A stretch of DNA of 64,000 nucleotides from Nageia nagi (lineage: Eukaryota > Pinophyta), in the NCBI GenBank assembly GCA_050084985.1, contig JBITNC010000002.1:10230001-10294000 (forward strand). Reading direction: 5' to 3'. Below the pieces are notes generated by a model that was not told the DNA's origin, searched no databases, and saw only the letters and a program-made list of their open reading frames with translations. The position numbers and the translations under genes are program-made. Below, in pieces: positions 33,500 through 45,513 of the stretch. Numbering within the stretch: the stretch's first letter is position 1; the number at the start of each line of letters is the position of its first letter.

Positions 33500-34330
33500 A
33501 TCCATAAACTGATCAATGATGCACTATAAGTCATCACAAAGATGCCAAGCTAATACTCATAGTCCCCTATTGTATATTAGAAAACATGTGTTGATCATCA
33601 TCAAAAATAAAGCATATGCACATACAAATTCCTCACATATGGATAACCAAACAATACCAAAATGCACATACTGATTTCTCGCATAGTGAAAATAAAAATA
33701 AAAAATGTACCATGAGTTCCTCACACAAAGTAAACTAACCAGGAAGATGTACATTAAGATCAACATTATCTGATAAAATATTCTCATAAAGATGAATTTG
33801 TCATCATAAACATGAATTCAACATAAGAATTCAAACTTCACTCCCCTTTGAGGACAACTTCACTAACCATAAAAAACTTTCAAAGTGTGCACAACATAGT
33901 TTTTGAAGTGGTCTAGTGAATAAATCAAGAGAGTCAAAGTTATATGAACAGAGTTGTAGTTGTTCCATCGAGACTTTCTCCCTGATATAATGTGCTTGGA
34001 TTTGTGGTGCACTATAAGTTATCACTAAAATGCCAAACCATTACTTATAGTCACCTAAAGAGCAATGTATATTCAAAGTATATAGATAAAACAAAGTGCT
34101 CAACAACTTTATTAAGAAGGAAGTAGTTACAATATATGTGGATTCAACCAGAATTCAACCTTTACTCTTTTTTTGAGGAAAACTTCACCAACCCGATAAA
34201 ATCCTTGAGCTTGTAGAATTGAGCTTCAAGAAGGAGCTTGGTGAACAAATCAGTAGAGTTTAAGATTGATGGACAATACTATAAGTGTAGAAGACCATCC
34301 AAAACTTTCTTTCTGATAAAATGGGCTTGG
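33500..34330 (-). repeat. Tandem duplication of RNase H end and 3' UTR in B
   Basis: The RNase H C-terminus and the following 'tagtgcac..' UTR phrase occur twice: AHYIREKVSMEQLQ..LFTRPLQ..LVKLSSKGSEV at about 34005-33831, and HFIRKKVLDGLLHL..LFTKLLLEAQFYKL..LVKFSS at about 34330-34150. Related elements A1 and A2 have one copy. The two copies have diverged. Confidence 0.6.
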
Positions 34331-35069
34331 ATTTCTATGTGCTTTATTCTTTGATGGAAAAAAAGATTCTTTACTAAAGCAATAGTTGATTGATTATCTA
34401 AAAAAAATTGAGATGGATGAACTTGCTCATATCCAATTTCTTTTAGAAGATGCCTCAACCAAATGGTTTCTTGGGTTGTGACTGACATTGCACGATATTT
34501 AGCCTCTATGGTAGAGAGAGTTATAGTAGGCTACTTCTTGGAAGCCTAAGAAATAGCACTTAAACTAATGATAAACACATAATTAGAGCTTGATTTTCTG
34601 TCATCTCTATCTCCCCCATATTTAGAATCTAAGAATCTGAAGAGAACAAATGAAAAAAATTTATCATACTTAAGAGCAAAATCCTTAATGCTTGCAACAT
34701 ACTTCAAAATTTGTTTAACTGCATTTAGGTGCTCAACATACATCTTTTGCATAAAGCGAGCCATCAAATTCATGGTAAAGGCAATATTTGGCTTAGAGAT
34801 AGTCAAATAAAGAAGACTATGAATAAGTTTCATGTAAGCTATAGCATTCGTCAAACAAAAGTTGGAACTAAAAGACAAAATGATTCCAGAAGAGACTGGG
34901 ATTGCAATAGGTTTACACTCTTCTCATCCAAACTTTTACAAGATATCTAAGATATACTTAGATTAACTAAGATAAGTACAATCCTTGTATTGGTACACTT
35001 GCATACCAAGGTAGTAGTGCAATACATCAAGGTCTGTCATTTCAAAAGTTGCTTTGGGTTTGGATATGC
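34150..35069 (-). pseudogene. Copia B RT C-terminus and RNase H
   Basis: Minus frames give AYMKLIHSLLYLTISKPNIAF, YVEHLNAVKQILKYVASIKD, DSKYGGDRDDRKSSSNYVF and VTTQETIWLRHLLKEIGYEQ, HQRIKHIEIQAHFI. These are the connection and RNase H blocks of copia pol (usual GSLxYLTxTRPDI, DADWAGDxDDRKSTSG, AxxExxWLRxLLxEIG). The right border is the A1 insertion at 35070-35074 (ACTCT). Confidence 0.9.
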
Positions 35070-35074
35070 ACTCT

Positions 35075-35571
35075 TGTTGGAATGTATAATGCATTATTGT
35101 AAAGATTTTGTAATAATCTTCTATGTAAGTTCACTAATACTTAAGGGTATCATTTGATACCTTAAGTATTTAAGTGAATATGATAATGTAACTTGTCCTG
35201 CACTCCATGTCATGAGCATGCTCCTTGGGTAAAAGGATATGCATGTCATGCTTTTGTACATTGGATAAAAGAGGGATCCAAAGAGGGATTTTGGCCTATA
35301 AATAGAAGACTCCCTCTCTGTGATTACGCACCAATTGTGGAGTAAAGTTATGATATAGGATAGTGTTTAGGAGAAAAGTGTAGGAGGATTGTAAGAGTTT
35401 ATATTTGTTAAGAAGAGAGATCTTGTTAGTAGATGTACTCCTAGTTGAAGGAACCACTTACATCTTATGTTATCTTTGGAATATTGTTTTATGAGTTATT
35501 AGATGTGTATTGTAAGCTTTCATGTGATCTTGGTTGTTTAGGATTACTTTTGTTATAATTCAATCCCTTCA
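35075..35571 (+). repeat. 5' LTR of A1
   Basis: 497 bp, same length as the 3' copy, with several substitutions already in the first 90 bp, so the insertion is not recent. Contains CTATAAATAG at about 35309-35318, a good TATA box. Confidence 0.95.
35309..35318 (+). promoter_or_regulatory. TATA box in A-family LTR
   Basis: CTATAAATAG, conserved in all four A-family LTRs (for example about 42422-42431, and reversed near 48551 and 55612). Confidence 0.55.
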
Positions 35572-35590
35572 TTTGGTATAAGATCTTGGT
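35572..35590 (+). other. Primer-binding site of A1
   Basis: TTTGGTATAAGATCTTGG directly after the LTR, a degenerate form of TTTGGTATTAGAGCTCC seen in A2 and of the initiator-Met complement. Confidence 0.7.
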
Positions 35591-37930
35591 GTGAAAGCTC
35601 TTCTTCTTGGTGTGGAAGCTATATCTTAGTGATCCTTCTTCAACTTAGAAGTCTTTTTCCTTCAATTTTTTTGAGGTCTTATTGAGGTAAACTCAAGAGA
35701 AGGTATAAATAATTTCTGCCTTCTTGGATTTTTTTTATAATTATTTCACTATGCTTCTAACATATTATTTTTTATGTGTTAGTTCATTTTTTTAATAAAA
35801 TATGCTTATAATTTAGAAATTTGATGCAATTGTATAACACTAACCTTTTTTTTAATAAAAAATTTTTGCTTACCTTTTTTTTCTAAAGAGGTTAGTATAT
35901 AATTTGCAATATTTTCATAAGCTATTTTGAAACAAAGGAAGTTTTTTTTTTTCAAAACCTTCATAATGGAAATTTTTATAGAAAAATATCCTATTTTCTT
36001 TTGAAAAGGAATTGAAAGTTTTTTTAAATTTTAATTTTTTTTTGAAAAATATAATTGCTAAGAGCAAATATAGAAACTTGAAAAAAAACACAATAAATAA
36101 TACTAAAAATTAGACCAATTTTAAAAATTGGTTGGAACTTCTATAGTATGAATGAATATTTTTTAAAATCAATCAAAATATAAAGTTTTTTATTCCATTG
36201 AATGTAATAAAATTTGTTTTCTAATTGGAAATCAAGAGAAGGGGAGGTAGACCAGATATTGGATGACAAAGCCCCACCTCTTTGCTAACGAACTTTTTTG
36301 GTGCCTAAGATCAAGGTTAACCATGAGGTAGGAAAGGCAAATTGACTTGGTTGGACTGCTTGCAACCTGTTGCAAAGGCTTGGTCATAGCCTTTCTAAAA
36401 CACTTGCACCATTAAATTGAGTCGTGTCTTCCCTAGTAGGTATCGTGTCTCTATGTAGCAGAGAACCTTATCCCCTCTTTTGTTTGGCCTTATCCTCCCT
36501 TCTTAAGTGGCCTATTGAGATCAATAAAGGGAGAGAGGTCTGAGTGGCTTGGCAAACTCACCTCCACCCCTTCAATGTTGTTGGCCTCACCTGCTAGCAT
36601 GTTTTTTATTGATAAAAAATAAAACATCATCAATGAGCAAATTTTTTATTCTATGATGTTCATGTTAGAATATACAACACCTGATAAACAGTTGCTCTAT
36701 GCCATGATGATGAGCTCCTACCAAAAGCTTCCCATCCCCGTCACTGCTCCTTTGCTATGACCTCTCTCAGCCCTCTCCTCCATAGCCTCTCACTATGTGC
36801 AGCCCTTTTTTTTTCTTGCTTTCCATCTATTTTTTTTCTTGCTCCTTGTTTTACTCCACATGCAGCTAACCTTTTTTTATGATTCATTTTTTAACCTATA
36901 GTGGTTAATGGATATTTAATATTTTACTTATTACTTGCAAGCTCCTTGTTTCCATTAAATGCTCCTAAAAGCCAACATTTACTCATTTTTGGTGGGCATT
37001 TAATATTTTTTTATTTCTTGTAAGTATTTTGTTTCTATTTAATGCACTTAGAGGCAAACTTATACTCCAAATTTAATGCATTATAATCATGTGCATCATG
37101 AATTACATTACTTTAGAGTAAGTAGATGGTCAAAAATTCATCATTACTCTTAAATGCTATCCTACTTTTTAGAAAAATGTGGCAAATATAAAACTAATTT
37201 TTTAAGAGTATAAATTTTTTATAAATACTTCTAAGTATGGCTATTTACTTAGGCAAAACGATAAATTTTAGTGTAAACTTGACACTTTTTTACTAAGGAA
37301 ATTTTTTTTTAAGTGTCTATTATTTCTTATTGCCTTAACCTTTTTATAAGCAAAAGGTGGAGAATTCTAATTTACGATGCTATTTTTAAGTAAAAAGGGG
37401 AATTATTTTGTATTTACTTAAAAAAAAAAAGTAGAATGAATGCATACTTAGAAGATAATTTTTTAACATACAAGTAATTTTCTTTTTTTAGTTAAATTTC
37501 TATGGTAAAACTAGTATGCTATCTTTAGGGATAAAATTTTAAGTAAAAAGGGGGGAATTTGTATAAATTTCTTACTTAAATTTTATCTAGATTTTGCATG
37601 ATAAATATTTTACTTTATAATACATACCTCTTAATCTTGTGTAGGAATAATGCATGCTTAGTACTTAATTTTTAAGTAAAATGATGCATATTTTTTATTT
37701 AAATTTGTGAAGTAAAAGAATGCATTTTTTCCTACTTTTAAGTTAAATAATGCATGCTACTTATTTTTTTAAGTTAATAATGCATACGTGATTTCTAAGT
37801 TATGGGATAGATGCATGCCAATTTTTTATGCAAATTATGGAATGGATTTGTGAAAATAAGGAATGATGTAAAGATGTCCTTTAGGGGTTGGTAAACAAAA
37901 CCCATTAGACTCTTAAGTTTCAAAAATTGC
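35591..37930 (+). other. Long untranslated leader of A1
   Basis: About 2.3 kb with no coding frame: AT-rich homopolymer-laden segments around a more balanced stretch (about 36230-36600). A2 has the same layout in its 5' leader (about 53030-55323). Confidence 0.6.
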
Positions 37931-37936
37931 AAATGG

Positions 37937-38570
37937 ATGATGGTTTTACTTATGCTCTTTTTTCTTCATATTTTGCTTTTTGATTTATTTGCTTATGCAA
38001 ACAAAAATGCAAACATTAAAATGAGCAAACCCCTTAAAATGAATACATCCACACGTACATTTTACAACATGACTTGTTTGGAAAGCCATGAGGTGAGGAT
38101 AGGCAAACTGGAGCCTTTAAGTTTGATGATCCAAATGGTGAAAATTTTATACTTCTCAATTACCCTTAAATCCTTTATTAGTCTAAATTTGAGAAAAGAG
38201 ATGATGGTAACAACATCAATAGCAATAGGAACAATGGAAACAACAACCATCTCAAGTAAAGAGATGGAAAAGGCAAAGCAAACAATCCAAATCCTAAGGC
38301 AAATTTTGATAGTATTTGTAACTATTGTGGCATCCAATGTCATAAAGAAGTTGATTGCTATAAAAAGAAAAAAGAGAAAAATAACAAAAGCAGTGAAAAT
38401 GTAAAGACCTTCAAAAGAAAGAAAAATATTCAAGTTAGTTGTATTACGATGCTCTACTCCATGTCTCGCACTTTTTTGTGTGATTGAATTGTTGACTCTA
38501 GTTACACTAATCACCTATGCTTTGAAAAAAGATAAATTTGAGAACTTTTACAAGTATTAAAAAAATGTAG
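37937..38570 (+). pseudogene. A1 gag remnant with zinc knuckle
   Basis: The start MNTSTRTFYNMTCLESHEVR matches A2 and B. After ...LKSFIS the sequence jumps to the Asn-rich stretch before the knuckle, so roughly 1.1 kb of gag (capsid) present in A2 is absent. The knuckle ICNYCGIQCHKEVDC (CX2CX4HX4C) is intact, at about 38317-38360, in a frame different from the leader frame. Confidence 0.8.
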
Positions 38571-39000
38571 TTATGATGGGTGATAACTCTATCCTTGAAG
38601 TCCAAGGCATTGGAAGTGTGTTGATTCATAAGAAGATTCTTGAAAATATGCTCTATGTTCCTAAGCTTAGGATGAACATTCTCTTTGTGATTTAAGTTGC
38701 AAGGAAAGGGTACTCATTTGAGTTTGACTCTTAATCTTGGTGCCTTAAGAAAGGACTTGCCACGTTGGTTAAAAGATCAGTGAAAGATGATCTCTACATT
38801 ATGGATCAAATTCCAACAAAAATATGTCTTACTACTAGTGTATGTTCTCAAGGAAATCTTTTGCACCATCATTTAGGGCACTTTCACCATAAGAGTATTC
38901 AAGTCATGAAAGACCAAGAACTTGTAGAAGGTTTGCCTTCAATTTCTCCTTCGATTGGTATATGCAAGAAGTGCATTCTTGGTAAGATGCATAGATAAAA
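38570..39000 (+). pseudogene. A1 protease end and GAG-pre-integrase
   Basis: Reads DNSILEVQGIGSVLIHKKIL, MLYVPKLRMNI, then LHHHLGHFHHKSIQVM and CKKCILGKMHR. These are the typical copia segment between protease and integrase with the H..H..C..C finger. Stops at about 38694 and 38732. Confidence 0.85.
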
Positions 39001-39800
39001 GTTTGCAAAAGATAAGACAATAAGAGCATCTCAACCTCTTCAACTTGTGCATTTAGATTTGATGAGTTTATTTCAAACTAAGTCGTTTGGAGGAGCATCT
39101 TCTGTCTTAACCTTCATTGATGACTTTAGTAGGATGACCTTTGGGTATCTACTTGAGAATAAAGATCAAACCTTTGAGGGTTTTAAATTTTTTAAAACCT
39201 TTGTTGAAAATCAAACTAACCTTAAAATCAAGATGTTGATATCAGATAATGGGAGAGAATATAATATCAATGAGTTTAATGACTATTATGCTAAGTATGG
39301 AATCAAGAGGTAGTTTACAATTTCATACACTTCTCAGCAGAATGGTGTTATCGAGATAAAAAATAAAATAATTATGAAAATGGCTAGATGCATGTTGGGT
39401 AATCTTTCTAATTTCTTATGGGGTGAAGTTGTGAGTACTACTATTTACCCTTGAATAGGTGTTCCATAAAAGTCATTTAGAGCAAAACTCTTTTTGAAGC
39501 ATGGATAGGAAGAAAACTTAATATTTCACACCTTAGAGTGTTTCGTTGTGAAGCATTCTATTACATTATTTTTGATAAAAGAAAGAAGTTAGATAAAAGA
39601 GCTTAAAAATGCATCTTTATGGGTTATGATAGTCAGCATAGAGGTTATAAACTCTACTTTTCATCCTACAAAGTCGTGTTTGTTTCAAGAGATGTAAAGT
39701 TTAATGAACTTCCTAATGAATCTGTTTCTAATGAAGATGTTGATGATGCAAAGGACTCTTCTGTTATACCTAGCTAGTTAGATATTGATGTAGATAAGTC
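39001..39800 (+). pseudogene. A1 integrase
   Basis: HLDLMSLFQTKSFGGASSVL, TFIDDFSRMTFGYLL (first Asp), MLISDNGREYN (second Asp), SQQNGVIEIKNKI (catalytic Glu retained), then a frameshifted FRAKLFLKH..LRVFRC segment. It joins cDNA ends to target DNA in intact relatives. Stops at about 38996 and 39311. Confidence 0.85.
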
Positions 39801-39843
39801 ACCTCAAGAGCAAAATTCTCCAACATAAAGGGTAACAAGGAGC

Positions 39844-40740
39844 ATGACCTTCAACAAATCCTTATTTGCTAAGATTGATAACAAGCATGAGCCTTCAACC
39901 TTCAAAGATGCTTCTAAGCATAAGTGTTGGATGGAAGCCATAAAAGTGGAGTATGAGGCACTTATGAAAAATAAAACTTGGGATTTGGTTCTTCATTCCA
40001 ATGAAAAGAATGTGATTGACAATAAGTAGATCTACAAGGTCAAGTTCAATTCTATTAAAGATATTGAAAAATACAAGGCAAGGTTAGTAGTCAAAGGTTT
40101 TGCTCAAAAATACGATGTAGATTATGAGAAAACCTTTACTCCCATGGTAAAGATGCCTACTATGAGAATTATCCTTGCTCTTTCTGCAGCTCAAGGATGG
40201 AAACTTTTTCAACTTGATGTCAAGAGTGCATTTCTCAATTATGATTTAGATGTGAAAATCTTTATGAATCAACTAGAAGGGTTCATTGTGAAAGGTAAAG
40301 AGTCCTTTGTATGCAAGCTAAAGAAGTCATTATATGGACTTAAGCAAGCACCTAGAGCCTGGTATAGGATGATTTCAAGGTATTTTATATATATTGGTTT
40401 CTTCAAGTGTTTTTCTGACTCTGATCTATATGTGCACAATTAGAGAAAAGATGTGGTGTTGATTCTCCTTTATGTGGATGATCTTTTGATTACTAGGAAC
40501 AATGATAAAATTATTCAAAAGTCATATCCAAACTTAAAGCAATGTTTAAAATAACTGATATTGATCTCTTGCACTACTATCTTAGAATGCAAGTGTATCA
40601 ATACAAGGATTTTACTTATCTCAATCAATCTAAGTATATATCAGATATCTTGTAGAAGTTTGGTATGGAGGAGTGTATATATGTTGTGATCCTAATCTCT
40701 TCTGGAATTACTATTTCTTTAAACTCCAACTGTTAGTTAG
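39844..40740 (+). pseudogene. A1 reverse transcriptase
   Basis: NKSLFAKIDNKHEPSTFKDA, MEAIKVEYEALMKNKTWDLV, KARLVVKGFAQKYDVDYEKT, FQLDVKSAFLNYDLDVKIFM, KKSLYGLKQAPRAWYRM and ILLYVDDLLIT (YVDD intact). Stops at about 40027 and 40441; a frameshift near 40520. Confidence 0.9.
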
Positions 40741-40778
40741 TTGATGCTATAGCTTATAGGTAATTAATTGGTAGTCTT

Positions 40779-41440
40779 TTGTATTTAACTATATTTAGGC
40801 TAGATATTGCCTTTACAGTGAATACGATGGTACGATTTATGCAAAAATCATATGTTGAGCACCTCAATGCTGTTAAGCAAATCTTGAGGTATGTTGTAGG
40901 GACTAAAGATCTTGCTGTCAAGTATTCTAAGTTACCCTCATTTGTTTTCTTTGGATTCTTAGGTTCTGATTATGAAGGAGATAGAGATGATAAAAAATCA
41001 ACCTCTACATATGTGTTTAGCATTGGTTTAGGTGCTATCTCTTGGGCTTCCAAGAAGCACCCTACTATTTCTCTTTCCACCATAGAAGTTGAATACTATG
41101 CCATGTCTGTTGTAGCCCAGGAAGCCATTTGGCTAAGGCACCTTCTAAAAGAAATTTAGTATGAGCAAAGTGGATCATCTTTGATTTTTTCATATAATCA
41201 GTTGGCTATTTCTTTGGCTAAGAATCTTATGTTCCATTAAAGAATAAAACATGTAGAAATCCATGTCCATTTTATCAGGGAGAAGGTTCTTGATAGCATC
41301 ATACACCTAGAGTATTATCTATCTACCTTGAAGTTACTGATTAGTTCACCAAGCCCCTCCTAGAAGCTCAATTCTGTAAGCTTAAGGATGCTATCAAGTT
41401 GGTGAAGTTGCCCTCAAGGGTGAGTGAAGTTTGAATTCAT
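40779..41440 (+). pseudogene. A1 RNase H
   Basis: LDIAFTVNTMVRFMQKSYVE, GSDYEGDRDDKKSTSTYVFS, SWASKKHPTISLSTIEVEYY, VVAQEAIWLRHLLKEI, then a shifted RIKHVEIHVHFIREKVLD. These are the copia RNase H blocks; the catalytic ExEYxA Glu is in IEVEYYA. Confidence 0.9.
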
Positions 41441-41971
41441 ATTTATGTTGATAACTTCACCCCTAGGAAGATTTTATGTTGTATAGTGTTGATTTTGATG
41501 TACACCTTTGTGGTAAGTTCACTCTACATGAGGAACTTATTGTACAAATTTTTAAAGCAAAAAGATTTGCCAATCTAGCACTATTTAGTTATCCATATGT
41601 GAGAAATTATTATGTGTCTTTTGGCATTGTTCAGTTATCCATATGTGAGGAACTCATATGTGCATGCTCTATTTTGTAATGATAATCAACACATATTTTT
41701 ATATACAATAGGTGACTATGAGTTTTAGCTTGGCATCTTTGTGATGAATTATAGTGCACATTGATCAATTCATGATGGCATTTGAGTGATTCATCTATCC
41801 TTGTTGATATGAATATGTTGCATCTAACTAATCTTGTTATATGAGTTGCTTATGATTTACAAGTTCCTTTAAAATTACAGGTTACTTACCTCAAGTATGC
41901 AAGCTCTTAGAGACTCTTCATGACTTCCAATTGGATGACTACTTCATGTACATTGAAATCAATTATGGTTA

Positions 41972-42067
41972 ATGATTATATTTGGCAAAGTAGTGAGTCT
42001 TAAATGATTGTATTTGGCAAAGTAGTGAGTCTCAAATGATTGTATTTGGCAAAGTAGTGAGTCTCAA
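41972..42067 (+). repeat. Three 32-bp tandem repeats in A1 3' UTR
   Basis: Unit atgattgtatttggcaaag.. begins at 41972, 42004 and 42036. A2 has a single copy of this phrase (near 48905-48932, other strand), so A1 gained two copies. Confidence 0.85.
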
Positions 42068-42188
42068 ACTAGATCTTTCATACTTCATAAATATGTAAAA
42101 AGTTCTCATCTCCATTGTATCTATTTGAAGGAGAACTCTCTTACTTTCTCTCTTCCTTCTCTTTTATTCACTCTATCCCAATCTTACA

Positions 42189-42199
42189 TTAAAGGGGAG
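42189..42199 (+). other. Polypurine tract of A1
   Basis: TTAAAGGGGAG immediately before the 3' LTR. Confidence 0.75.
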
Positions 42200-42696
42200 T
42201 GTTGGAATGTATAATGAATTATTGTAAAGGTTTTGTAATAATTTTATATGTAAGTTCATTAATACTTAAGGATATCATTTGATACCTTAAGTATTTAAGT
42301 GAATATGATAATGTAACTTGTCATACATTCCATGTCATCAGCATGCTCCTTGGGTAAAAGGATGTGTATGTCATGCTTTTGTACATTGTATAAAAAGGTG
42401 ATCCAAAGAGGGATTTTGGCCTATAAATAGAAGACTCCTTCTCTATGATTACATACCAATTATAGAGTAAAGTTATGCTATAGGATAGTGTTTAGGAGAA
42501 AAGTGTAGGAGGATTGTAAGAGTTCATATTTCTTAAGAAGAGAGATCTAGTTAGAGGATGTGCTCCTAGTTGGAGGAACCACTTACGTCTAGTGTTATCT
42601 TTTTGAGATTGCTTTATGAGTTGTTAGATGTAAATTGTGAGCTTTCATGTGATCTTGGTTATTTAGGATTACTTTTGTTATAGTTCAATCCCTTCA
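42200..42696 (+). repeat. 3' LTR of A1
   Basis: 497 bp, pairs with 35075-35571; followed by ACTCT at 42697-42701. Confidence 0.95.
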
Positions 42697-42701
42697 ACTC
42701 T

Positions 42702-42955
42702 TAGATGATTGCTATATTATTCCCTGTAATCAATAGATTATCCACATATAAAAGAAGCAAGATCAAGTATTATCCTTGGTTGAGCACATAAAAATTAGTA
42801 TTAGAGAAGCATTTATAAAAATGAATGGCCTTAAAGTATCCTAAAATATTTTTAGATCAGGCTTGAGGTGCTTGCTTAAGTCCATACAAATTAGACTTCT
42901 TTAGCTTGCAAACAAATGATTCTTTGCTTTCCACAACAAACCTTTCTAGTTAGCT
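42702..42955 (-). pseudogene. Copia B RT, middle piece with N-terminal deletion
   Basis: Minus frames resume the RT around the YVDD box (plus 'caatagattatccacatataaaag'), and carry GKQRIICLQAKEV..VWT near 42890-42930, equal to KESFVCKLKKSLYGL in A1. Directly to the right the sequence is already the integrase C-terminal region, so the RT N-terminal half is missing. Junction about 42945-42960. Confidence 0.75.
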
Positions 42956-42959
42956 CATG

Positions 42960-43830
42960 TGTTGGAGAGTTTTATTCCTTAGGTGACATATCCACACTGA
43001 CATCCATCTAGTTAGGTGCAACATAAGATTCATCAACCTCATCTAGGTTCTTATAAGAAGCAAATTCTTCAAGAAGTTCATTGAACTTTACATCCCTTGA
43101 CACAAAGATTGCTTTGGAAGAAGCTAGATATAGCCTATAGCCTCTATGTTGATTGTCAAAGCCCATAAAATGAATTTTTTAGATATCTTATCTAGCTTCT
43201 TTTTTTTCTTAGAAATAATAAAGGAATAAGCATCACAACCAATGACCCTAAAGTCTAAAGTGAGAAATGTTAGGTTTCTTTCATGTCCATGCCTCATATG
43301 GATTTTTGCCTTCAACTGCTTTCGTAGGAAACCTATTGAAGATGTAGATTGTAATGTTTATAGCTTCACCCCATAAGAATCTAGAAAGATCTCTCAATAT
43401 ACATATTACCATTTTCTAAATGATCTTATTCTTCCTTTTGGCTACACCATTCTGATGAGGAGTGTAAAGAATCAAAAATTACCTCTTAACCCCATATTTG
43501 GTACAATAATAATTAAATTTATTGCTATTATACTCACCCCCATTGTCAGATCTCAACATTTTGATTTTGAATCTAGATTGATTTTCAATCAACATATTAA
43601 AATATTTAAACCTATCAAAGGTTTGATCCTTGTGCTCTAAAAGATATCCAAATATCATCCTACTAAAGTCATTAATAAAGGTCAAGACATAAGATGCTCC
43701 CCTAAGGGACTTAGTTAGAAATAGACCCATCAAATCTAAATGCATAAGCTAAAAAGATTGAGTTACCCTAGTTACCTTATCTTTTGAAAATATTTATCGA
43801 TTCATTTTGCCTAGAATGCACTTCTCACAA
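42960..43830 (-). pseudogene. Copia B integrase, catalytic Glu changed
   Basis: MHLDLMGLFLTKSLRGASYV, FINDFSRMIFGYLL (first Asp), MLRSDNGGEYN (second Asp), then HQNGVAKRKNKII. In copia integrases the catalytic Glu sits in NG(V/A)AERKN; here the codon at 43437-43439 gives Lys. The C-terminal part KKLDKISKKF..AIGY and the linker with EEFASYKNLDEVDESYVAP follow. Confidence 0.85.
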
Positions 43831-43839
43831 AGGCCAATT

Positions 43840-44215
43840 GTAAGTGATATTCTAGGCAAACCTTCCACAAGTTATTAATTTTTTATAACTTGAATTCTCT
43901 TATGGTTAAGGTGGCCTAATCAATGGTGCCAAAGATTGCCTCTAGAGAAAACATTTGTAGCAAGGCACATCTTTGTTGGAGATTGATTCACAATGTAGAG
44001 ATCATCTTTCACTGATCCTTTTATCAAAGTGGAAAGACCCTTTTTCATGCACCAAGAGTATGAGTTAAACTTGAAAGAGTAACCTTTCTTTGCAACTTGA
44101 ATTATAGAAAGAAGGTTCATAGCAAGTTTAAGCACATAAATAACATTCTCTAGAATCTTTCCTTGTAACAACACACTCCCAATACTTTAAACTTCAAAGA
44201 TTAAATTATCACCTA
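43840..44215 (-). pseudogene. Copia B GAG-pre-integrase
   Basis: MLLQGKILENVIYVLKLAMN, SWCMKKGLSTLIKGSVKDDL, VFSRGNLWHH and, further left, HLNHKRIQVI plus LGKMNR-like words. Collinear with A1 38570-39000. Confidence 0.85.
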
Positions 44216-44221
44216 TCACAA

Positions 44222-45260
44222 CTACATCTTTTCTATACTTATGAAATTTTTCAAACTTAGCCTTTTCAAAACACATGTGATTAGTGCATATAAAATCAAT
44301 AATTCAATCATTTGTAAAGGTGTGAGACTTATAGTAAAAGGTAGCAACATAAGCATAATTCTTGTTCTTCTTCTTACTATTAGAATTGTTTGATTTTTCA
44401 TATCCTTTTTCACCTTGTTCTTTCTTTTTCTTGTAGCAATTTGATTCCTTATGAGTATAGATTTTACAAAAATGATAATTGCCATCAAATTTGGCTTTTG
44501 ATTTTCTTGATTTATCATGGTCATAATGCTTCTTCTTTCCACCTTTCTTGAAGTTATTCTTTGGAGCATGAGAACCCTTCTTTTGGTTATGGCTCTTCTT
44601 TTTACAGTGAGGCTTCATTGGTCCTAGTGCCACAAAATGCTCCTTAGGAGAGGGGATAAATGCTTTATTATTAAGTGCTTTCTCATATTTCAAGAGAAGC
44701 CTTGATGGATTTTACAAGGAGAATACTTATTTTTCATCATCAAACCTTATTTCAATAACAGTCATAAAGTGACTATATTTAGTAGAAAGGTTTTGAATGA
44801 TGATGAATGTAAAAAACTCATCATTGATCCAATTACAACCACACCCCACAAGTTGGGTCCTAAGATTAATAACCTTATTCAAAAATATTTCCACACTTTC
44901 ATTTTCTTCTTGATGTGATTGCAATAACTTTTGAAGAATGGTAAACCTTCTAGAGAATTTGGTGTCGAGGTAGATACTCTTTAGTTTATCCCAAGCTTCC
45001 TTTGTAGAGTTTGAAGAAGATATCACGAGGAGGATTTCATCTGAAATAGCATGAAAAATTATAGAAGTTACCAAATCATTATTTGTATTATAAGCATCAA
45101 GTTCTTTCTCCACTGATGGAGCAACTTAGTTTTCACTAATAATCATCCAAAATTTTCATGCTTGAAGTTTTGCTTTCATCCTAGGTTCTCAAATACCATA
45201 GTTGGAACCATCTAGGATATGCTTGGGTGCAAAATAATCTCCCATTGCTACAAAATAATA
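44222..45260 (-). pseudogene. Copia B gag with damaged zinc knuckle
   Basis: MEKELDAYNTNNDLVTSIIF, LLVISSSNSTKEAWDKLKSI, RRFTILQKLLQSHQEENESV and EIFLNKVINLRTQLVG are the capsid blocks of copia gag (UBN2 type). A Lys/His-rich region and knuckle NYHFCKIYTHKESNC follow; the first Cys is Tyr, so the CX2CX4HX4C motif is incomplete. Confidence 0.85.
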
Positions 45261-45513
45261 TGAAGGTGATAAACAATGTAAGCATACATGTTGAAATTAA
45301 ATACTAATCATACAAATACATGTTTAACTTAATCAACAAATCAAATGCTTAAATTGTTAACAAGGATTATAATCATACATCCAACATTTTTCATCACCAA
45401 GAAAAAAATAAAATGTAGAGAGGGTAGAGTTGAGGCTTGTTTTCTTATCTAAAATTAGGCCTTCACCTAAATTGTAGGTCCTACCAATCCTCAACCAGTT
45501 CACCTTGGTTTTA
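45261..45513 (-). other. Copia B leader, part left of gypsy C
   Basis: Noncoding, shares 'attaggccttcacct..aattg..cctaccaatcctcaacca' with A2 at about 52597-52660. Cut by C at about 45514 and continued at 58751. Confidence 0.6.

Larger units (their letters stand above)
35075..42696 (+). mobile_element. Ty1/copia element A1, plus strand, inserted in B
   Basis: Two 497-bp LTRs (35075-35571, 42200-42696) run TGTTGGAATG to CAATCCCTTCA. The exact duplication ACTCT flanks it (35070-35074, 42697-42701). Internal order: primer site, 2.3-kb leader, short gag, pre-integrase, integrase, RT, RNase H, polypurine tract. Most of gag is missing compared with A2. Stops and frameshifts occur in every domain. 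Insertion is in the RT gene of B, in the opposite orientation. Confidence 0.95.
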
